In this document: positions 1 to 9,301 of the stretch, piece after piece
Numbering within the stretch: the stretch's first letter is position 1
Layout: the number at the start of each line of letters is the position of its first letter
Origin: Pseudomonadota bacterium
GTDB taxonomy: Bacteria > Pseudomonadota > Gammaproteobacteria > JAKAQQ01
Assembly (NCBI GenBank): GCA_021785265.1
Contig: JAJYFY010000007.1
Coordinates: forward strand, 1 to 41,205
Length of the DNA: 41,205 nucleotides
Reading direction: 5' to 3'
Notes under the pieces: model-generated
Seen by the model: the letters and a program-made list of their open reading frames with translations, nothing else
Told to the model about the DNA's origin: nothing
Database searches by the model: none
Program-made: the position numbers and the translations under genes

Positions 1-93
1 TCTCCGGTGGCGATGGAGGAGGGACTACGGTTTGCGATCCGCGAGGGCGGTCATACCGTGGGTGCCGGCGTCGTCAGCAAAGTCCTCGCCTGA
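1..93 (+). CDS. tuf: Elongation factor Tu, 3' end (partial)
   Basis: The window opens inside the last 30 codons of EF-Tu, the GTPase that delivers aminoacyl-tRNA to the ribosome. The frame ends with the conserved C-terminal stretch containing [12 protein letters not shown], then SKVLA and TGA at 91-93. GTPase domain I lies outside the window. The stop codon adjoins the rpsJ ribosome binding site (GGGAG at 94-98), so tuf and rpsJ are probably co-transcribed, as in many proteobacterial str-S10 junctions. Confidence 0.95.
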   Translation, partial: SPVAMEEGLRFAIREGGHTVGAGVVSKVLA

Positions 94-103
94 GGGAGTA
101 TCC

Positions 104-418
104 ATGCCACAGCAACAACGTATTCGCATCCGGCTCAAGTCGTTTGACCACCGTCTGATCGACAAGGCGGCACGTGAGATTCTCGATACCGCGAAACGCA
201 GTGGGGCCAAAGTCATGGGCCCGATTCCCCTGCCCGTTCGCCACGAGCGCTATACGGTGCTGGTGTCGCCAAATGCGGACAAAGACGCACGCGACCAGTA
301 CGAACTCAGAACTCATAAACGGCTCATTGACATCGTTGAACCCACTGAAAAGACGGTCGACTCCCTCATGAAGCTCAGCCTGGCGGCGGGCGTAGACGTC
401 AAGATCCAACTCAACTGA
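104..418 (+). CDS. rpsJ: 30S ribosomal protein S10
   Basis: S10 (104 residues, normal length) sits in the 30S head and also binds NusB in transcription antitermination. The N-terminal [13 protein letters not shown] and the internal RTHKRLIDI motif are diagnostic. The ATG at 104 is chosen because GGGAG lies 5 bases upstream and the homologous protein starts here; an upstream in-frame start at 32 would fall inside tuf. It is followed by an unusually long 153-base gap with its own promoter, so S10 is partly uncoupled from the genes after it. Confidence 0.97.
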   Translation: MPQQQRIRIRLKSFDHRLIDKAAREILDTAKRSGAKVMGPIPLPVRHERYTVLVSPNADKDARDQYELRTHKRLIDIVEPTEKTVDSLMKLSLAAGVDVKIQLN

Positions 419-454
419 GTGCGGGTGGCCCTAGTCCGGATCGGGGTCCGGAGT

Positions 455-483
455 GGGGGCGTGGGTTCGGGCCCCCGTTGATT
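455..483 (+). terminator. Possible weak terminator or attenuator hairpin after rpsJ
   Basis: GGGGGC (455-460) pairs with GCCCCC (471-476) around a 10-base loop, followed by the mixed T-rich stretch GTTGATTT. The stem is short and the T tract interrupted, so termination would be partial at best. It ends just before the -35 box of the rplC promoter, an arrangement that would separate tuf-rpsJ transcription from the following operon. Confidence 0.3.
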
Positions 484-506
484 TGACCGCATGGAAATCG
501 TATAAT
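478..506 (+). promoter_or_regulatory. Sigma-70 promoter upstream of rplC
   Basis: TTGATT (478-483), a 17-base spacer and a perfect TATAAT (501-506) form a strong sigma-70 promoter, with a predicted start near 513. The leader to the rplC ATG at 572 would be about 59 bases. In E. coli the S10 operon promoter lies upstream of rpsJ; here a good promoter falls after it. Confidence 0.75.
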
Positions 507-571
507 CTCCGGTTCACTAGGTTTTCCTGCGCCGGTCAATCGTAATCGGTGCGAGACGAGGATAAATCGCC

Positions 572-1234
572 ATGACGATTGGCGTGATCGGCCGCAAGTG
601 CGGCATGACGCGTTTTGTCACTGAAACGGGCGCCGTGATTGCGGCGACGGTCATTCAGGTCGAGAACAACGCCATTACCCAGGTTAAAAGCCCGGCGTCA
701 GACGGCTATGCAGCCATTCAGGTGGCACATGGTCCCCGGCGTCGTCCCACACGGGTGGGGAAGGCCTTGGCCGGCCATTTTGCGAAGGCGGGGGTTGAGC
801 CAGCCGCAGGTTTGCACGAATGGCGGATCGAGGCTGAAGATGCCGCCCGATATACGCCTGGACAAGTTCTCTCGGTTACGATTTTCAGCGCTGGCCAGAA
901 GGTTGACGTGCAGGGCTTGACGCGAGGGAAGGGTTTTGCGGGCACGATCAAGCGACACCATTTTTCGAGCCAGGATGCAACGCACGGCAACTCACTTTCG
1001 CATCGTGCGCCGGGATCCATCGGCCAGCGGCAAACACCCGGCCGGGTCTTCAAGGGTAAGCGCATGGCCGGCCGCCTCGGCCATGATGTCCAGAGGATTC
1101 AGAATCTTCCCGTATTGCGGATCGACGAGGGTAAAGGGCTCCTGTTTGTGGGAGGTGCGGTACCGGGCGCGCCCGGGACGACACTGGTGGTCGCCCCAGC
1201 GGTCAAGTCACGACGGACGGAGGTGGCTTCGTGA
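572..1234 (+). CDS. rplC: 50S ribosomal protein L3
   Basis: L3 (220 residues) is an early-assembly protein whose long loop reaches the peptidyl transferase centre. The start [14 protein letters not shown] and the loop containing [19 protein letters not shown] are diagnostic. The glutamine before TPG is the position methylated by PrmB in E. coli, so the site is conserved. GAGGA lies about 10 bases before the ATG. The stop overlaps the GTG start of rplD (GTGA at 1231-1234), implying translational coupling. Confidence 0.98.
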   Translation: MTIGVIGRKCGMTRFVTETGAVIAATVIQVENNAITQVKSPASDGYAAIQVAHGPRRRPTRVGKALAGHFAKAGVEPAAGLHEWRIEAEDAARYTPGQVLSVTIFSAGQKVDVQGLTRGKGFAGTIKRHHFSSQDATHGNSLSHRAPGSIGQRQTPGRVFKGKRMAGRLGHDVQRIQNLPVLRIDEGKGLLFVGGAVPGAPGTTLVVAPAVKSRRTEVAS

Positions 1235-1839
1235 AGCTCAAGATACTAGGCGGTGTCGGCGGAGAAGTGGAAATTGCCGAGGGACGTCTGGAGACGCCCT
1301 TTAACGAACCGCTTGTCCATCAGCTGGTCACGGCCTATTTCGCAGCCGGACGGCAAGGCAGTAAAGCGCAGAAATCAAAGGCGCAGGTGCGCGGAGGTGG
1401 GCGTAAACCCTGGCGCCAGAAAGGCACCGGTCGGGCCCGTGCCGGCAGCATCCGCAGCCCATTGTGGCGGGGCGGCGGGCGAGTTTTTGCGGCAGCCCCG
1501 CGCGATTACAGCCAGAAGGTCAATCGCAGCATGTACCGGGGTGCTCTCCGCAGTATCGTGGGCGAACTGATCCGGGAAAACTGCCTCCTGCTCGTTGAAG
1601 AGATCAAGCTTGAAGCCCCGAAGACACGAGAACTGGCCGCCCGGCTCAAGGATTACCAGTTGGCCAATGTTCTGATCGTCACCGAGGCGTTTGACGAAAG
1701 ACTGGAACTGGCCTCGCGCAACCTGACGTGGGCCGAACTCTGTCCCCTGACGCGTCTGCATCCCGTCGATCTTTTGCGCTACGAGAAGGTGTTGATGACG
1801 GTGCCGGCCTGGAAACAGCTCGAGGCCCGACTGGCATGA
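1231..1839 (+). CDS. rplD: 50S ribosomal protein L4
   Basis: L4 (202 residues) lines the nascent-chain exit tunnel; in E. coli it also represses the S10 operon through a leader RNA upstream of rpsJ. The tunnel-loop signature [19 protein letters not shown] is intact. The start is a GTG overlapping the rplC stop. No leader resembling the E. coli L4 target is visible in the 59 bases before rplC, so the autoregulation may differ here. Confidence 0.97.
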   Translation: MKLKILGGVGGEVEIAEGRLETPFNEPLVHQLVTAYFAAGRQGSKAQKSKAQVRGGGRKPWRQKGTGRARAGSIRSPLWRGGGRVFAAAPRDYSQKVNRSMYRGALRSIVGELIRENCLLLVEEIKLEAPKTRELAARLKDYQLANVLIVTEAFDERLELASRNLTWAELCPLTRLHPVDLLRYEKVLMTVPAWKQLEARLA

Positions 1840-2150
1840 ACACGAAGAAGTCGCTCCAACCCGCGGATCTCGTTGTCGGCCCCCATCTAACGGAAAAAGC
1901 CACGCGGCTGGCCAGCGATCACCGGCAGTACGTTTTCAAGGTTCGCTCAGCGGCCAGCAAGACCGATGTCCGCCGCGCCATCGAGACGCTTTTTGGTGTC
2001 CAGGTTGCCCGGGTCACCCTGCTCAACCAGCCGGGGAAGACCAAGCGTCATGGCGGCCGGACTGGCTGGCGGTCAGGATACAAGAAGGCCTATGTATGCC
2101 TTGTGCCTGGGCAGAATCTCGATCTCGGTGGAGGCGTCGAAACCCCATGA
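1836..2150 (+). CDS. rplW: 50S ribosomal protein L23
   Basis: L23 (104 residues) sits at the tunnel exit and docks trigger factor and SRP. The sequence has the expected VVGPHLTEKATRL start region and GRTGWRSGYKKAYV end region. The ATG at 1836 overlaps the rplD stop as ATGA. A longer frame reaching back to 1728 lies inside rplD and is not credible. Confidence 0.97.
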   Translation: MNTKKSLQPADLVVGPHLTEKATRLASDHRQYVFKVRSAASKTDVRRAIETLFGVQVARVTLLNQPGKTKRHGGRTGWRSGYKKAYVCLVPGQNLDLGGGVETP

Positions 2151-2181
2151 TGAATGACCTCTGTTGCTCCGGAGAAGTGAC

Positions 2182-3006
2182 ATGGTGCTGATCAAGCCGA
2201 AACCGACCTCGCCGGGCCGACGTTTTGCCGTCAAGGTGGTGACTCCGGAACTCTATCGTGGTGAACCGTGCGAGTCCCTGCTCGAGCCTGTCCGCAAGCA
2301 TGGGGGACGGAACAATCTCGGTCGGATCTGTCTCCGGCATCGCGGCGGGGGTCATGCGCGCCGCTACCGGATCGTTGATTTCAAGCGCAACAAGGATACC
2401 ATTCCCGGGCGGGTGGAGCGGATTGAGTACGATCCGAACCGGACCGCCAACCTGGCCCTCATTCTCTATCCGGATGGGGAGCGCCGCTACATCCTTGCGC
2501 CGGCGGGACTCGGCGTGGGCGATACGGTGGTGTCGGGCAACCAGGCGGCGATTCGTCCGGGCAACTGTCTGCCCCTGCGCAACATTCCAGTCGGCTCGCA
2601 GGTACATGCCATCGAACTCAAGCCCGGACGCGGGGCTCAGTTGGCCCGTAGTGCCGGTGCCAGCGCACAACTCATCGCCCGCGAGGGACATCTCGTCACC
2701 CTGCGGCTGCGTTCGGGAGAACTCCGGAAGGTTCCGGTCGAATGCCGGGCCTCGATCGGGGAGGTCGGCAATCTGGAACACAACCTCGAGTCCTACGGCA
2801 AGGCCGGGGCGAAGCGGCACCGGGGCATCCGGCCGACGGTACGGGGCGTCGCGATGAACCCAGTCGATCATCCCCACGGTGGGGGCGAAGGAAGAGGCAA
2901 AGGGAATCACCCGCAGTCGCCTTGGGGCCAGCCGGCCAAGGGTTACAAGACGCGCAACAACAAGCGGACCGACCGGCTGATTGTCCGCCGGCGCCAGGCC
3001 AAATAA
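2182..3006 (+). CDS. rplB: 50S ribosomal protein L2
   Basis: L2 (274 residues, standard length) is needed for subunit association and lies near the peptidyl transferase centre. The C-terminal signature [18 protein letters not shown] includes the functionally important histidine. The ATG at 2182 follows GGAGA at 2171-2175 and gives the canonical start [13 protein letters not shown]; a TTG six codons upstream is less likely. Confidence 0.98.
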   Translation: MVLIKPKPTSPGRRFAVKVVTPELYRGEPCESLLEPVRKHGGRNNLGRICLRHRGGGHARRYRIVDFKRNKDTIPGRVERIEYDPNRTANLALILYPDGERRYILAPAGLGVGDTVVSGNQAAIRPGNCLPLRNIPVGSQVHAIELKPGRGAQLARSAGASAQLIAREGHLVTLRLRSGELRKVPVECRASIGEVGNLEHNLESYGKAGAKRHRGIRPTVRGVAMNPVDHPHGGGEGRGKGNHPQSPWGQPAKGYKTRNNKRTDRLIVRRRQAK

Positions 3007-3021
3007 ATCGAGGCTCCTGAT

Positions 3022-3315
3022 ATGTCGAGATCCGTCCGCAAGGGACCCTTTGTTGATCCCCATCTGGCCCGCAAGGTGGCCGAGGCAGGGGCGAGTCATA
3101 ACAAGCGTCCCATCAAGACCTGGTCGCGCCGTTCCATGGTGATACCCGAAATGGTGGGGCTCACCCTCGCGGTCCATAACGGTCGCCAGCACCTGCCGGT
3201 TCTCGTGTCCGAAAACATGGTGGGCCACAAGCTTGGCGAGTTCGCTCCGACCCGGACTTTCAAGGGACATCCGGCGGACAAAAAGACGCCGCAGCCAGCC
3301 GGCAAGACGGGTTGA
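3022..3315 (+). CDS. rpsS: 30S ribosomal protein S19
   Basis: S19 (97 residues) is a 30S head protein that contacts S13 and forms an intersubunit bridge. [11 protein letters not shown] at the start and [16 protein letters not shown] near the end are family signatures. It starts 15 bases after rplB, and only 3 bases separate its stop from the rplV start. Confidence 0.98.
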   Translation: MSRSVRKGPFVDPHLARKVAEAGASHNKRPIKTWSRRSMVIPEMVGLTLAVHNGRQHLPVLVSENMVGHKLGEFAPTRTFKGHPADKKTPQPAGKTG

Positions 3316-3318
3316 GCC

Positions 3319-3651
3319 ATGACGGATGCGATTGCCTCCCACCGTTATGCCCGCGTTTCGCCGCAGAAGGCACGTCTGGTGGCCGACCTAGTCCGCGGGA
3401 AGCCGGTTGCCCAAGCGGTCGAAATTCTCCGCTTCGGTCATCCGGCCGCCTGCCGGCTGGTGCTCAAGGTCTTGGAATCTGCTATCGCCAACGCCGAAAA
3501 CAATGCGGGTGCCGATGTGGATGTACTCAAGGTGACCCGGATCCAGGTCGATGAGGGTCCTCGGCTCAAGCGTTTTCATGCCCGCGCCCGTGGCCGGTCG
3601 AATGTCATCATCAAGCGCACGAGCCACATTACCGTTCAGGTAGGGGGTTAG
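3319..3651 (+). CDS. rplV: 50S ribosomal protein L22
   Basis: L22 (110 residues) has a beta-hairpin forming part of the exit-tunnel constriction with L4. The sequence shows [19 protein letters not shown] near the N-terminus and the hairpin region [18 protein letters not shown] near the C-terminus. Length is normal and it is tightly packed between rpsS and rpsC. Confidence 0.98.
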   Translation: MTDAIASHRYARVSPQKARLVADLVRGKPVAQAVEILRFGHPAACRLVLKVLESAIANAENNAGADVDVLKVTRIQVDEGPRLKRFHARARGRSNVIIKRTSHITVQVGG

Positions 3652-3653
3652 CC

Positions 3654-4328
3654 GTGGGTCAAAAAGTCAATCCAATCGGTTTCCGGCTCGGTATCTCGAA
3701 TGAGTGGAATTCGCGTTGGTATGCGGAACGGAAGGCCTTTGTCAGCCAGCTCCGGACGGATGCCGAGATCCGCGAGCACCTGAGGCGTCGACTGGCCCAG
3801 GCGGCCGTGAGTCGCATTGAAATCCTTCGGCGCGGCAACCAGTGCGAAGTCACGTTGCATACGGCCCGACCGGGTGTGGTGATCGGCAAGCGGGGAGAAG
3901 AGATTGCCGCACTGGAACGAGATCTGGCCAGCCGCCTCCAGGGTAGCGAGGTTAACCTGCACATCCAGGAGGTCCGCAAGCCTGAACTCGACGCGACGCT
4001 CGTGGCCCAAAGTATCGCCGACCAGCTCGAGCGCCGCATCATGTTCCGACGAGCCATGCGTCGCGCGGTCACTTCGGCTATGCGGGCCGGGGCACAGGGT
4101 GTCAAAGTCAGGGTTTCAGGGCGGCTCAATGGAGCGGAAATTGCCCGAAGCGAGTGGTACCACGAAGGTCGGGTCCCCCTGCACACGCTACGTGCGGATA
4201 TTGATTTCGGCCAGGCCACAGCCAAAACCACATACGGGACGATCGGCATCAAGGTCTGGATTTTCAAGGGAGAACTGATCGAGCCCGTGGTGGCGTCGGC
4301 GACGGCAGTGGAAACCGGAACTTCGTAG
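3654..4328 (+). CDS. rpsC: 30S ribosomal protein S3
   Basis: S3 (224 residues) lines the mRNA entry channel. It starts [14 protein letters not shown] and carries a KH RNA-binding domain with the loop [10 protein letters not shown] at about residues 75-84, followed by the C-terminal domain with [18 protein letters not shown]. The start is a GTG two bases after the rplV stop. Confidence 0.98.
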   Translation: MGQKVNPIGFRLGISNEWNSRWYAERKAFVSQLRTDAEIREHLRRRLAQAAVSRIEILRRGNQCEVTLHTARPGVVIGKRGEEIAALERDLASRLQGSEVNLHIQEVRKPELDATLVAQSIADQLERRIMFRRAMRRAVTSAMRAGAQGVKVRVSGRLNGAEIARSEWYHEGRVPLHTLRADIDFGQATAKTTYGTIGIKVWIFKGELIEPVVASATAVETGTS

Positions 4329-4344
4329 GAGCGAGAGCAAAACC

Positions 4345-4761
4345 ATGTTACAGCCGAAACGAAGCAAGTTCCGCAAGCAGCAGAAAGGCCGCAACCGGGG
4401 GGTCGCCACGCGGGGTCATACCGTGGCCTTTGGCGAGTTCGGCCTCAAGGCGGCCGAAGCGGGGATGGTGACAGCCCGCCAGATCGAGGCGGCCCGGCGC
4501 GCGATTACGCACCATGTCCGGCGTGGCGGAAAAATCTGGATCCGGGTCTTTCCGGATGTCCCGGTGACCCGCAAGCCGCTCGAAGTCCGGATGGGAAGTG
4601 GTAAGGGGAACGTGGAGTACTGGGCTGCACGGATCCGTCCGGGCTTTGTCCTTTACGAGATGGAAGGGGTCACCGAGGAGGTGGCCCGTGAAGCCCTGCG
4701 TCTCGCGGCCGCCAAGCTGCCGATTCGAACCCACTTTGTGATGCGGACGGTACTCGGATGA
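4345..4761 (+). CDS. rplP: 50S ribosomal protein L16
   Basis: L16 (138 residues) organises the A-site tRNA elbow region of the 50S subunit. [16 protein letters not shown] at the start and [17 protein letters not shown] in the middle are diagnostic. The stop overlaps the rpmC start as ATGA at 4758-4761. Confidence 0.98.
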   Translation: MLQPKRSKFRKQQKGRNRGVATRGHTVAFGEFGLKAAEAGMVTARQIEAARRAITHHVRRGGKIWIRVFPDVPVTRKPLEVRMGSGKGNVEYWAARIRPGFVLYEMEGVTEEVAREALRLAAAKLPIRTHFVMRTVLG

Positions 4762-4967
4762 ACATGAAAGAACGTCGTGCCCAAACGATCGCGGAGCTGA
4801 CCGAGGCTGTGGCCGCGGAAAAGCGGAGCCTGGCCAAGCTTCGGATCGAACGGGGGGTAGGTCAGATGGGCAAGCCCCACGAGTTCCGGAAATCACGGCG
4901 GGAGGCGGCGCGGATCCTGACGGTCCTGAACGAACACTTGTCCCGGGGAGTGGTCCATGATGAATGA
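4758..4967 (+). CDS. rpmC: 50S ribosomal protein L29
   Basis: L29 (69 residues; 67 if the second ATG at 4764 is used) is a small two-helix protein beside L23 at the tunnel exit. It matches the family through [22 protein letters not shown] and [22 protein letters not shown]. The first ATG overlaps the rplP stop, favouring coupled initiation. Its 3' end overlaps the rpsQ start by 11 bases. Confidence 0.95.
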   Translation: MNMKERRAQTIAELTEAVAAEKRSLAKLRIERGVGQMGKPHEFRKSRREAARILTVLNEHLSRGVVHDE

Positions 4968-5244
4968 AACCTCAGCCGATCGGGGCCGGGTCATGACCGG
5001 ACGAGCAGTTCGCGCCACGCTGTCGAAATCGGTGGTGATCGAACTGGCTCGGCAGGTCCGGCACCCCAAATACCACAAGTACATCCGGCGCCGGACCCGG
5101 ATCATGGCGCATGATGAAAGTGGTGCGGTGAAGGCTGGAGACCTCGTACGCATTCGCGAATGCCGGCCTTTTTCCAACCGGAAAAGCTGGAGTGTCGAGG
5201 CGGTTATCGGACACGAGGGAATCACCGAGGGGGATCAGTCATGA
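4957..5244 (+). CDS. rpsQ: 30S ribosomal protein S17
   Basis: S17 (95 residues, or 94 from the second ATG) is an OB-fold protein that binds 16S rRNA early in assembly. The region [20 protein letters not shown] and the end region [18 protein letters not shown] are family signatures. Two consecutive ATGs leave a one-codon start ambiguity. The 3' end overlaps rplN by four bases. Confidence 0.96.
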   Translation: MMNETSADRGRVMTGRAVRATLSKSVVIELARQVRHPKYHKYIRRRTRIMAHDESGAVKAGDLVRIRECRPFSNRKSWSVEAVIGHEGITEGDQS

Positions 5245-5609
5245 TCCAGATGGAAACCGTACTGGCCTCAGCAGACAACAGTGGCGCCAAGCGGCTTCGC
5301 TGTATCAAGGTCTTGGGCGGATCCAAGCGCCGCTATGCCGGCATCGGGGACATTATCAAGGTCAGCATCAGCGAGGCGATGCCGCGGGGAAAGGTCAAGA
5401 AAGGCGAGGTCTACGATGCGCTCGTGGTGCGAACCCGGCGGGGGATCCGCCGTCCGGATGGTTCTCTGATCCGTTTTGACACCAATGCGGCGGTCTTGCT
5501 CAACAACAAGCAAGAACCGATCGGCACACGCATTTTCGGACCGGTGACGCGCGAGCTCCGGACCGAGCGTTTCATGCGGATTGTCTCGTTGGCACCTGAA
5601 GTCCTGTGA
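5241..5609 (+). CDS. rplN: 50S ribosomal protein L14
   Basis: L14 (122 residues, exactly the usual length) contacts the 30S subunit and is the docking site of the silencing factor Rsf[20 protein letters not shown] and [21 protein letters not shown] are typical. The ATG at 5241 overlaps the rpsQ stop. A frame opening at 5160 lies inside rpsQ and is rejected. Confidence 0.98.
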   Translation: MIQMETVLASADNSGAKRLRCIKVLGGSKRRYAGIGDIIKVSISEAMPRGKVKKGEVYDALVVRTRRGIRRPDGSLIRFDTNAAVLLNNKQEPIGTRIFGPVTRELRTERFMRIVSLAPEVL

Positions 5610-5619
5610 GGAGCGTGAG

Positions 5620-5934
5620 ATGAAGCGAATCCGCAAAGGGGATGAGGTCATGGTGATCGCTGGCCGCGACAGGGGTCGGCGGGGTATCGTCCTGCGGGTG
5701 GCGGAAGACCGGGTGTGGGTCGAGGGGATCCATATGGTCAAAAAGCACCTCAAGCCCAACCCGAACACCAATACCCAGGGCGGGATCGTCGAGCGTGAGG
5801 CGCCGCTGCACGTCTCGAACATCATGATTTACAACTCCGTCGAGAAGAAACCGTCCCGCATTGGTTACCGCAAGCTCGCGGATGGTCGCAAGGTCCGCTT
5901 CTTCCGGTCGACCGGTGAGTCGGTGGATGCCTGA
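5620..5934 (+). CDS. rplX: 50S ribosomal protein L24
   Basis: L24 (104 residues) is an assembly initiator near the tunnel exit. It has an N-terminal KOW motif ([18 protein letters not shown], residues 4-21) and the conserved [16 protein letters not shown] segment. The ATG at 5620 is preceded by GAGGAGCGTGAG; an earlier in-frame start lies inside rplN. Confidence 0.97.
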   Translation: MKRIRKGDEVMVIAGRDRGRRGIVLRVAEDRVWVEGIHMVKKHLKPNPNTNTQGGIVEREAPLHVSNIMIYNSVEKKPSRIGYRKLADGRKVRFFRSTGESVDA

Positions 5935-5944
5935 GAGGAATTCC

Positions 5945-6484
5945 ATGAGTCGTCTGCAAGAACAGTATGAACAGGAAATCGTGCCCCGCTTGATGCGGGA
6001 GCATGGCTATGTCAATCGCATGGCGGTTCCCCGCATCACCAAGATCACCCTGAACATGGGGGTCGGCGAAGCGACCGGGGACCGCAAGATCATCGACCAC
6101 GCCGTCTCCGATCTCTCGGCCATCACCGGTCAACGGCCGGTCGTGACCCACGCCCGAAAGTCGATTGCCAGTTTCAAGGTCCGTGAAGGATGGCCCATCG
6201 GTTGCAAGGTGACCCTGCGCCGGGTTCGCATGTACGAGTTTCTGGATCGCCTGATCCAGGTGGCGATTCCGCGGATCCGCGATTTCCGGGGGCTTAACCC
6301 GCGCGCCTTTGACGGACGGGGGAACTATACCCTGGGCATCCGTGAGCAGATCATCTTCCCGGAAATCGACTACGACAAGATTGATGCCCTGCGCGGGCTC
6401 GATGTTAATTTCACGACGACTGCCCGGACCGATGACGAGGCCCGGCTGTTGCTTAAGGCGTTTTCATTTCCGTTCCGGAACTAG
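5945..6484 (+). CDS. rplE: 50S ribosomal protein L5
   Basis: L5 (179 residues, standard) binds 5S rRNA and contacts P-site tRNA. Signature segments are [35 protein letters not shown] and [19 protein letters not shown]. The ATG at 5945 begins the canonical [15 protein letters not shown] start, preceded by GAGAGGAA. Confidence 0.98.
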   Translation: MSRLQEQYEQEIVPRLMREHGYVNRMAVPRITKITLNMGVGEATGDRKIIDHAVSDLSAITGQRPVVTHARKSIASFKVREGWPIGCKVTLRRVRMYEFLDRLIQVAIPRIRDFRGLNPRAFDGRGNYTLGIREQIIFPEIDYDKIDALRGLDVNFTTTARTDDEARLLLKAFSFPFRN

Positions 6485-6500
6485 GTGGACGGGGGGACCG

Positions 6501-6806
6501 ATGGCCAAGAAATCGATGATCAACCGTGAACTCAAGCGGAAAAAGCAGGCGCAGCGGCTGCAGGCCCGGCGCGATGTGCTGAAAACTGCAGCGCGTGACC
6601 TCAAGCTCACGTTCGAAGAGCGCCGGAACGCAGTCGATGCGTTAGCGCGCCTGCCCCGCGACAGTAGCCCGTGTCGGCAGCGACGACGCTGCTCGATGAC
6701 CGGACGCTCGCGGGGGGTTTACCGGAAGTTTGGTCTCGGCCGGTCCGCCCTGCGGGAACTGGCCATGCGCGGGGATATTCCAGGCCTCCGCAAGGCCAGC
6801 TGGTAG
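6501..6806 (+). CDS. rpsN: 30S ribosomal protein S14 (long, zinc-independent form)
   Basis: S14 (101 residues) is a 30S head protein. It starts MAKKSMINRELKRKKQ and ends with the family signature GRSRGVYRKFGLGRSALRELA. The length and absence of the paired CxxC motifs mark the C-minus form, with no zinc ribbon. The start is the ATG preceded by GGGGGGA; upstream codons of the same frame lie within rplE. Confidence 0.97.
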   Translation: MAKKSMINRELKRKKQAQRLQARRDVLKTAARDLKLTFEERRNAVDALARLPRDSSPCRQRRRCSMTGRSRGVYRKFGLGRSALRELAMRGDIPGLRKASW

Positions 6807-6815
6807 GAGACGACG

Positions 6816-7211
6816 ATGACGATGTCCGATCCCCTGGCTGATCTTTTGACGCGGATCCGGAACGCCCAGCGGGCCGGTCATACGGAAGTCGAGTTGCCCT
6901 CCTCCCGGCTCAAGCGGGAGGTCGCGCGTGTCCTCAAGGAGGAGGGCTACCTCGATGAAGTCCACGAACGCAACGATGGACCGATTCCCCTTCTCCGGAT
7001 CCGACTGCGTTACCACGAAGGTCGTCCGGCGATCCGTCTGTTACGGCGTGTGAGTCGACCGGGATTGCGGGTTTACCGGGACCGGCGTCGGTTGCCCCGG
7101 GTCCAGAATGGCTACGGCGTGGCGGTCATTTCAACTTCCCGTGGCGTCATGAGTGATCGTCAAGCGCGGGTCATCGGCGAAGGGGGAGAAATCCTGTGTC
7201 TTGTTTCCTGA
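6816..7211 (+). CDS. rpsH: 30S ribosomal protein S8
   Basis: S8 (131 residues; 129 from the ATG at 6822) is a central-domain 16S rRNA binder and, in E. coli, the translational repressor of the spc operon. SDPLADLLTRIRNAQRAGH opens the protein and SRGVMSDRQARVIGEGGEI closes it, both diagnostic. The start at 6822 would match the usual N-terminus MSDP. Confidence 0.97.
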   Translation: MTMSDPLADLLTRIRNAQRAGHTEVELPSSRLKREVARVLKEEGYLDEVHERNDGPIPLLRIRLRYHEGRPAIRLLRRVSRPGLRVYRDRRRLPRVQNGYGVAVISTSRGVMSDRQARVIGEGGEILCLVS

Positions 7212-7243
7212 CGAATTCCGATCCGATCCGGGAGGGGTGTTAA

Positions 7244-7777
7244 ATGTCCCGGGTCGGCAAACGTCCCATTCCGATTCCCAAGGGGATTTCGGTCGAATTC
7301 AAGGACCAGTCTGTGGCCATCCAGGGGCCACGGGGGAAGTTACATCTGGAATGTCCACCGGCTTTGGGGTTCGTGCGGACCGAAGGCTCGCTCTCCATTG
7401 CCGTGCAAAGTTCCAACCGGCAGAACCAGGCCCTTTCCGGGACGATCCGGGCGATTGTGGCCAATATGGTCGAAGGGGTCAGCCGGGGGTTCGAACGCCG
7501 CCTCGAACTGGTTGGGGTGGGTTACCGTGCCCAGATCCAGGGGCGCAGCCTGCAACTGACACTGGGGTATTCCAAACCGGTCATCTATCCGGTACCGCCC
7601 GAGATCACGATCGAGACACCATCCCAGACCGAAATCGTGATCAAGGGATGTGATCGCCAGCGGGTCGGTCAGGTGGCAGCCGAGATCCGGTCGCTGCGAC
7701 GCTCCGATCCCTACAAGGGGAAAGGGGTTCGGTACGCTGGCGAGGTGCTTAAACTGAAGGAGACAAAAAAGAAATGA
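7244..7777 (+). CDS. rplF: 50S ribosomal protein L6
   Basis: L6 (177 residues) lies near the sarcin-ricin loop. [14 protein letters not shown] begins the protein, and the C-terminal repeat has the signature [16 protein letters not shown]. The stop overlaps the rplR start as ATGA at 7774-7777. Confidence 0.98.
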   Translation: MSRVGKRPIPIPKGISVEFKDQSVAIQGPRGKLHLECPPALGFVRTEGSLSIAVQSSNRQNQALSGTIRAIVANMVEGVSRGFERRLELVGVGYRAQIQGRSLQLTLGYSKPVIYPVPPEITIETPSQTEIVIKGCDRQRVGQVAAEIRSLRRSDPYKGKGVRYAGEVLKLKETKKK

Positions 7778-8151
7778 CCTTGAAGATCACCCCTCCCGGA
7801 AAGAAGTCGGCGCGCCTCAGGCGGGCCCGACGCGCCCGTGCCCGGATTGCCCGCCAGGGGGCGATGCGGCTCACCGTGTTCCGGACGCCGAACCATATCT
7901 ATGCCCAGATTTTCAGCCCGGAGGGAGCACGGGTCCTGGTCCAGGCGTCAAGCCTCGAGTCCGCGGTTCGCGCGTCCTGGGCCCCGGGAACCACGAAGAC
8001 CGCGCGGGCCGAGCGAGTCGGTCGGCTGCTGGCCGAACGCGCAGTTGCCCTGGGCATCGACCGGGTGGCGTTCGACCGGTCCGGGTTCAAGTACCACGGT
8101 CGTGTGCGGGCCCTAGCCGAAGCGGCCCGGTCCGGCGGCCTCCAGTTTTAG
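7774..8151 (+). CDS. rplR: 50S ribosomal protein L18
   Basis: L18 (125 residues) binds 5S rRNA with L5. The core [14 protein letters not shown] and [26 protein letters not shown] are characteristic. It is a few residues longer than the roughly 117-residue E. coli protein because of a basic N-terminal stretch. It starts within the rplF stop. Confidence 0.97.
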   Translation: MTLKITPPGKKSARLRRARRARARIARQGAMRLTVFRTPNHIYAQIFSPEGARVLVQASSLESAVRASWAPGTTKTARAERVGRLLAERAVALGIDRVAFDRSGFKYHGRVRALAEAARSGGLQF

Positions 8152-8172
8152 CTGATCTATCAGGAAGCGTAC

Positions 8173-8679
8173 ATGGCACGAGAGAATGCGGAAACAAGCG
8201 AATTCCAGGAGAAACTGGTGGCTGTCAACCGGGTGGCCAAGGTGGTCAAGGGTGGGCGTCGATTCGGTTTTGCCGCCCTCACCGTGGTCGGTGATGGTCG
8301 GGGCCGTGTCGGGTTCGGCTACGGCAAAGCCCGGGAAGTGCCACTCGCCATTCAGAAAGCCATGGAAGAGGCCCGCGGCCATCTTTTGAGGATTCCCCTC
8401 AATCAAGGCACGCTGCATTATGCGGTCCACGGCCGCCATGGAGCCACACGGGTGTACCTCCAGCCGGCTTCTGAGGGAACCGGGATCATTGCCGGCGGTG
8501 CGATGCGTTCTTTGCTTGAAGTCCTGGGGGTGCGCAATGTCTTGGCCAAAGCCATGGGTTCTAGGAATCCCATCAACGTGGTCCGCGCCACGATGGCAGC
8601 GCTGACCGGGCTTGAATCGCCCAAAACCATTGCGGCCCGCCGTGGACTTCCCAAAGATCAACTTCGGGTGAAGCCATGA
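8173..8679 (+). CDS. rpsE: 30S ribosomal protein S5
   Basis: S5 (168 residues) shapes the mRNA entry site and affects decoding fidelity. The N-terminal dsRNA-binding-like domain contains [20 protein letters not shown], and the second domain contains [19 protein letters not shown]. Its stop overlaps the rpmD start. Confidence 0.98.
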   Translation: MARENAETSEFQEKLVAVNRVAKVVKGGRRFGFAALTVVGDGRGRVGFGYGKAREVPLAIQKAMEEARGHLLRIPLNQGTLHYAVHGRHGATRVYLQPASEGTGIIAGGAMRSLLEVLGVRNVLAKAMGSRNPINVVRATMAALTGLESPKTIAARRGLPKDQLRVKP

Positions 8680-8879
8680 TGGCGGTTCGTCGTCTCCGTC
8701 TGACACTCGTGCGGAGTCTGGCTAAAAAAACCAGCCGGCAGCGTTCCTGTGCCTTCGGACTGGGTCTCAAGCGTCGTGGCCATAGCGTTCTGGTGGATGC
8801 CACTCCTGAAAATCTGGGCATGATCCGGAAAATCGAAAGCCTCTTGGCCGTGGAGGATCAATCTCATGCGACTCAATGA
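8676..8879 (+). CDS. rpmD: 50S ribosomal protein L30
   Basis: L30 (67 residues) is a small 50S protein. The order rpsE-rpmD-rplO and the segments [11 protein letters not shown] and [21 protein letters not shown] identify it. ATGATG at 8676 leaves a one-codon start ambiguity. Its 3' end overlaps rplO by 14 bases. Confidence 0.95.
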   Translation: MMAVRRLRLTLVRSLAKKTSRQRSCAFGLGLKRRGHSVLVDATPENLGMIRKIESLLAVEDQSHATQ

Positions 8880-9300
8880 CTTGCATCCGGGACCGGGTGC
8901 CCGCGTCCGTACCAAGCGAGTGGGTCGCGGCGTAGGTTCCGGGCTGGGCAAGACGGCCGGACGCGGCCACAAGGGACAGCATGCCCGCACGGGCGGACTC
9001 CGAAAGGTCGGCTTCGAGGGTGGTCAGATGCCTTTGCAGCGCCGCCTGCCCAAGGTGGGGTTTCGTTCGGCCCTCTCGCGCCGCTACGCTGCAGTCCGGC
9101 TGGGAGACCTTGCCCGGCTCGAGGAGCCGGTGATCGATCTCGCGGTGCTGAGGCGCGCCCGGCTGGTGCCACAGGGAACCGGTGTGGTCAAGGTGATCCT
9201 GAACGGAAACTGCGAGAAAGCACTCACGATCCGTGGACTCCGTGTGACCCGTGGGGCCCGAGCCCGTATCGAGGCCTTGGGCGGCCGGGTGGAGGATTAA
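8866..9300 (+). CDS. rplO: 50S ribosomal protein L15
   Basis: L15 (144 residues, standard) is a late-assembly protein of the 50S core. It starts [13 protein letters not shown] and has the glycine-rich arm [19 protein letters not shown] followed by [20 protein letters not shown] within its last codons is the ribosome binding site of secY. Confidence 0.98.
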   Translation: MRLNDLHPGPGARVRTKRVGRGVGSGLGKTAGRGHKGQHARTGGLRKVGFEGGQMPLQRRLPKVGFRSALSRRYAAVRLGDLARLEEPVIDLAVLRRARLVPQGTGVVKVILNGNCEKALTIRGLRVTRGARARIEALGGRVED

Positions 9301-9301
9301 T

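Noticed and set aside
2023-3342. Long minus-strand frame of 439 codons
   Set aside because: It is antisense to rplW, rplB and rpsS, and shows no recognisable domain; long antisense frames are common in GC-rich genes.
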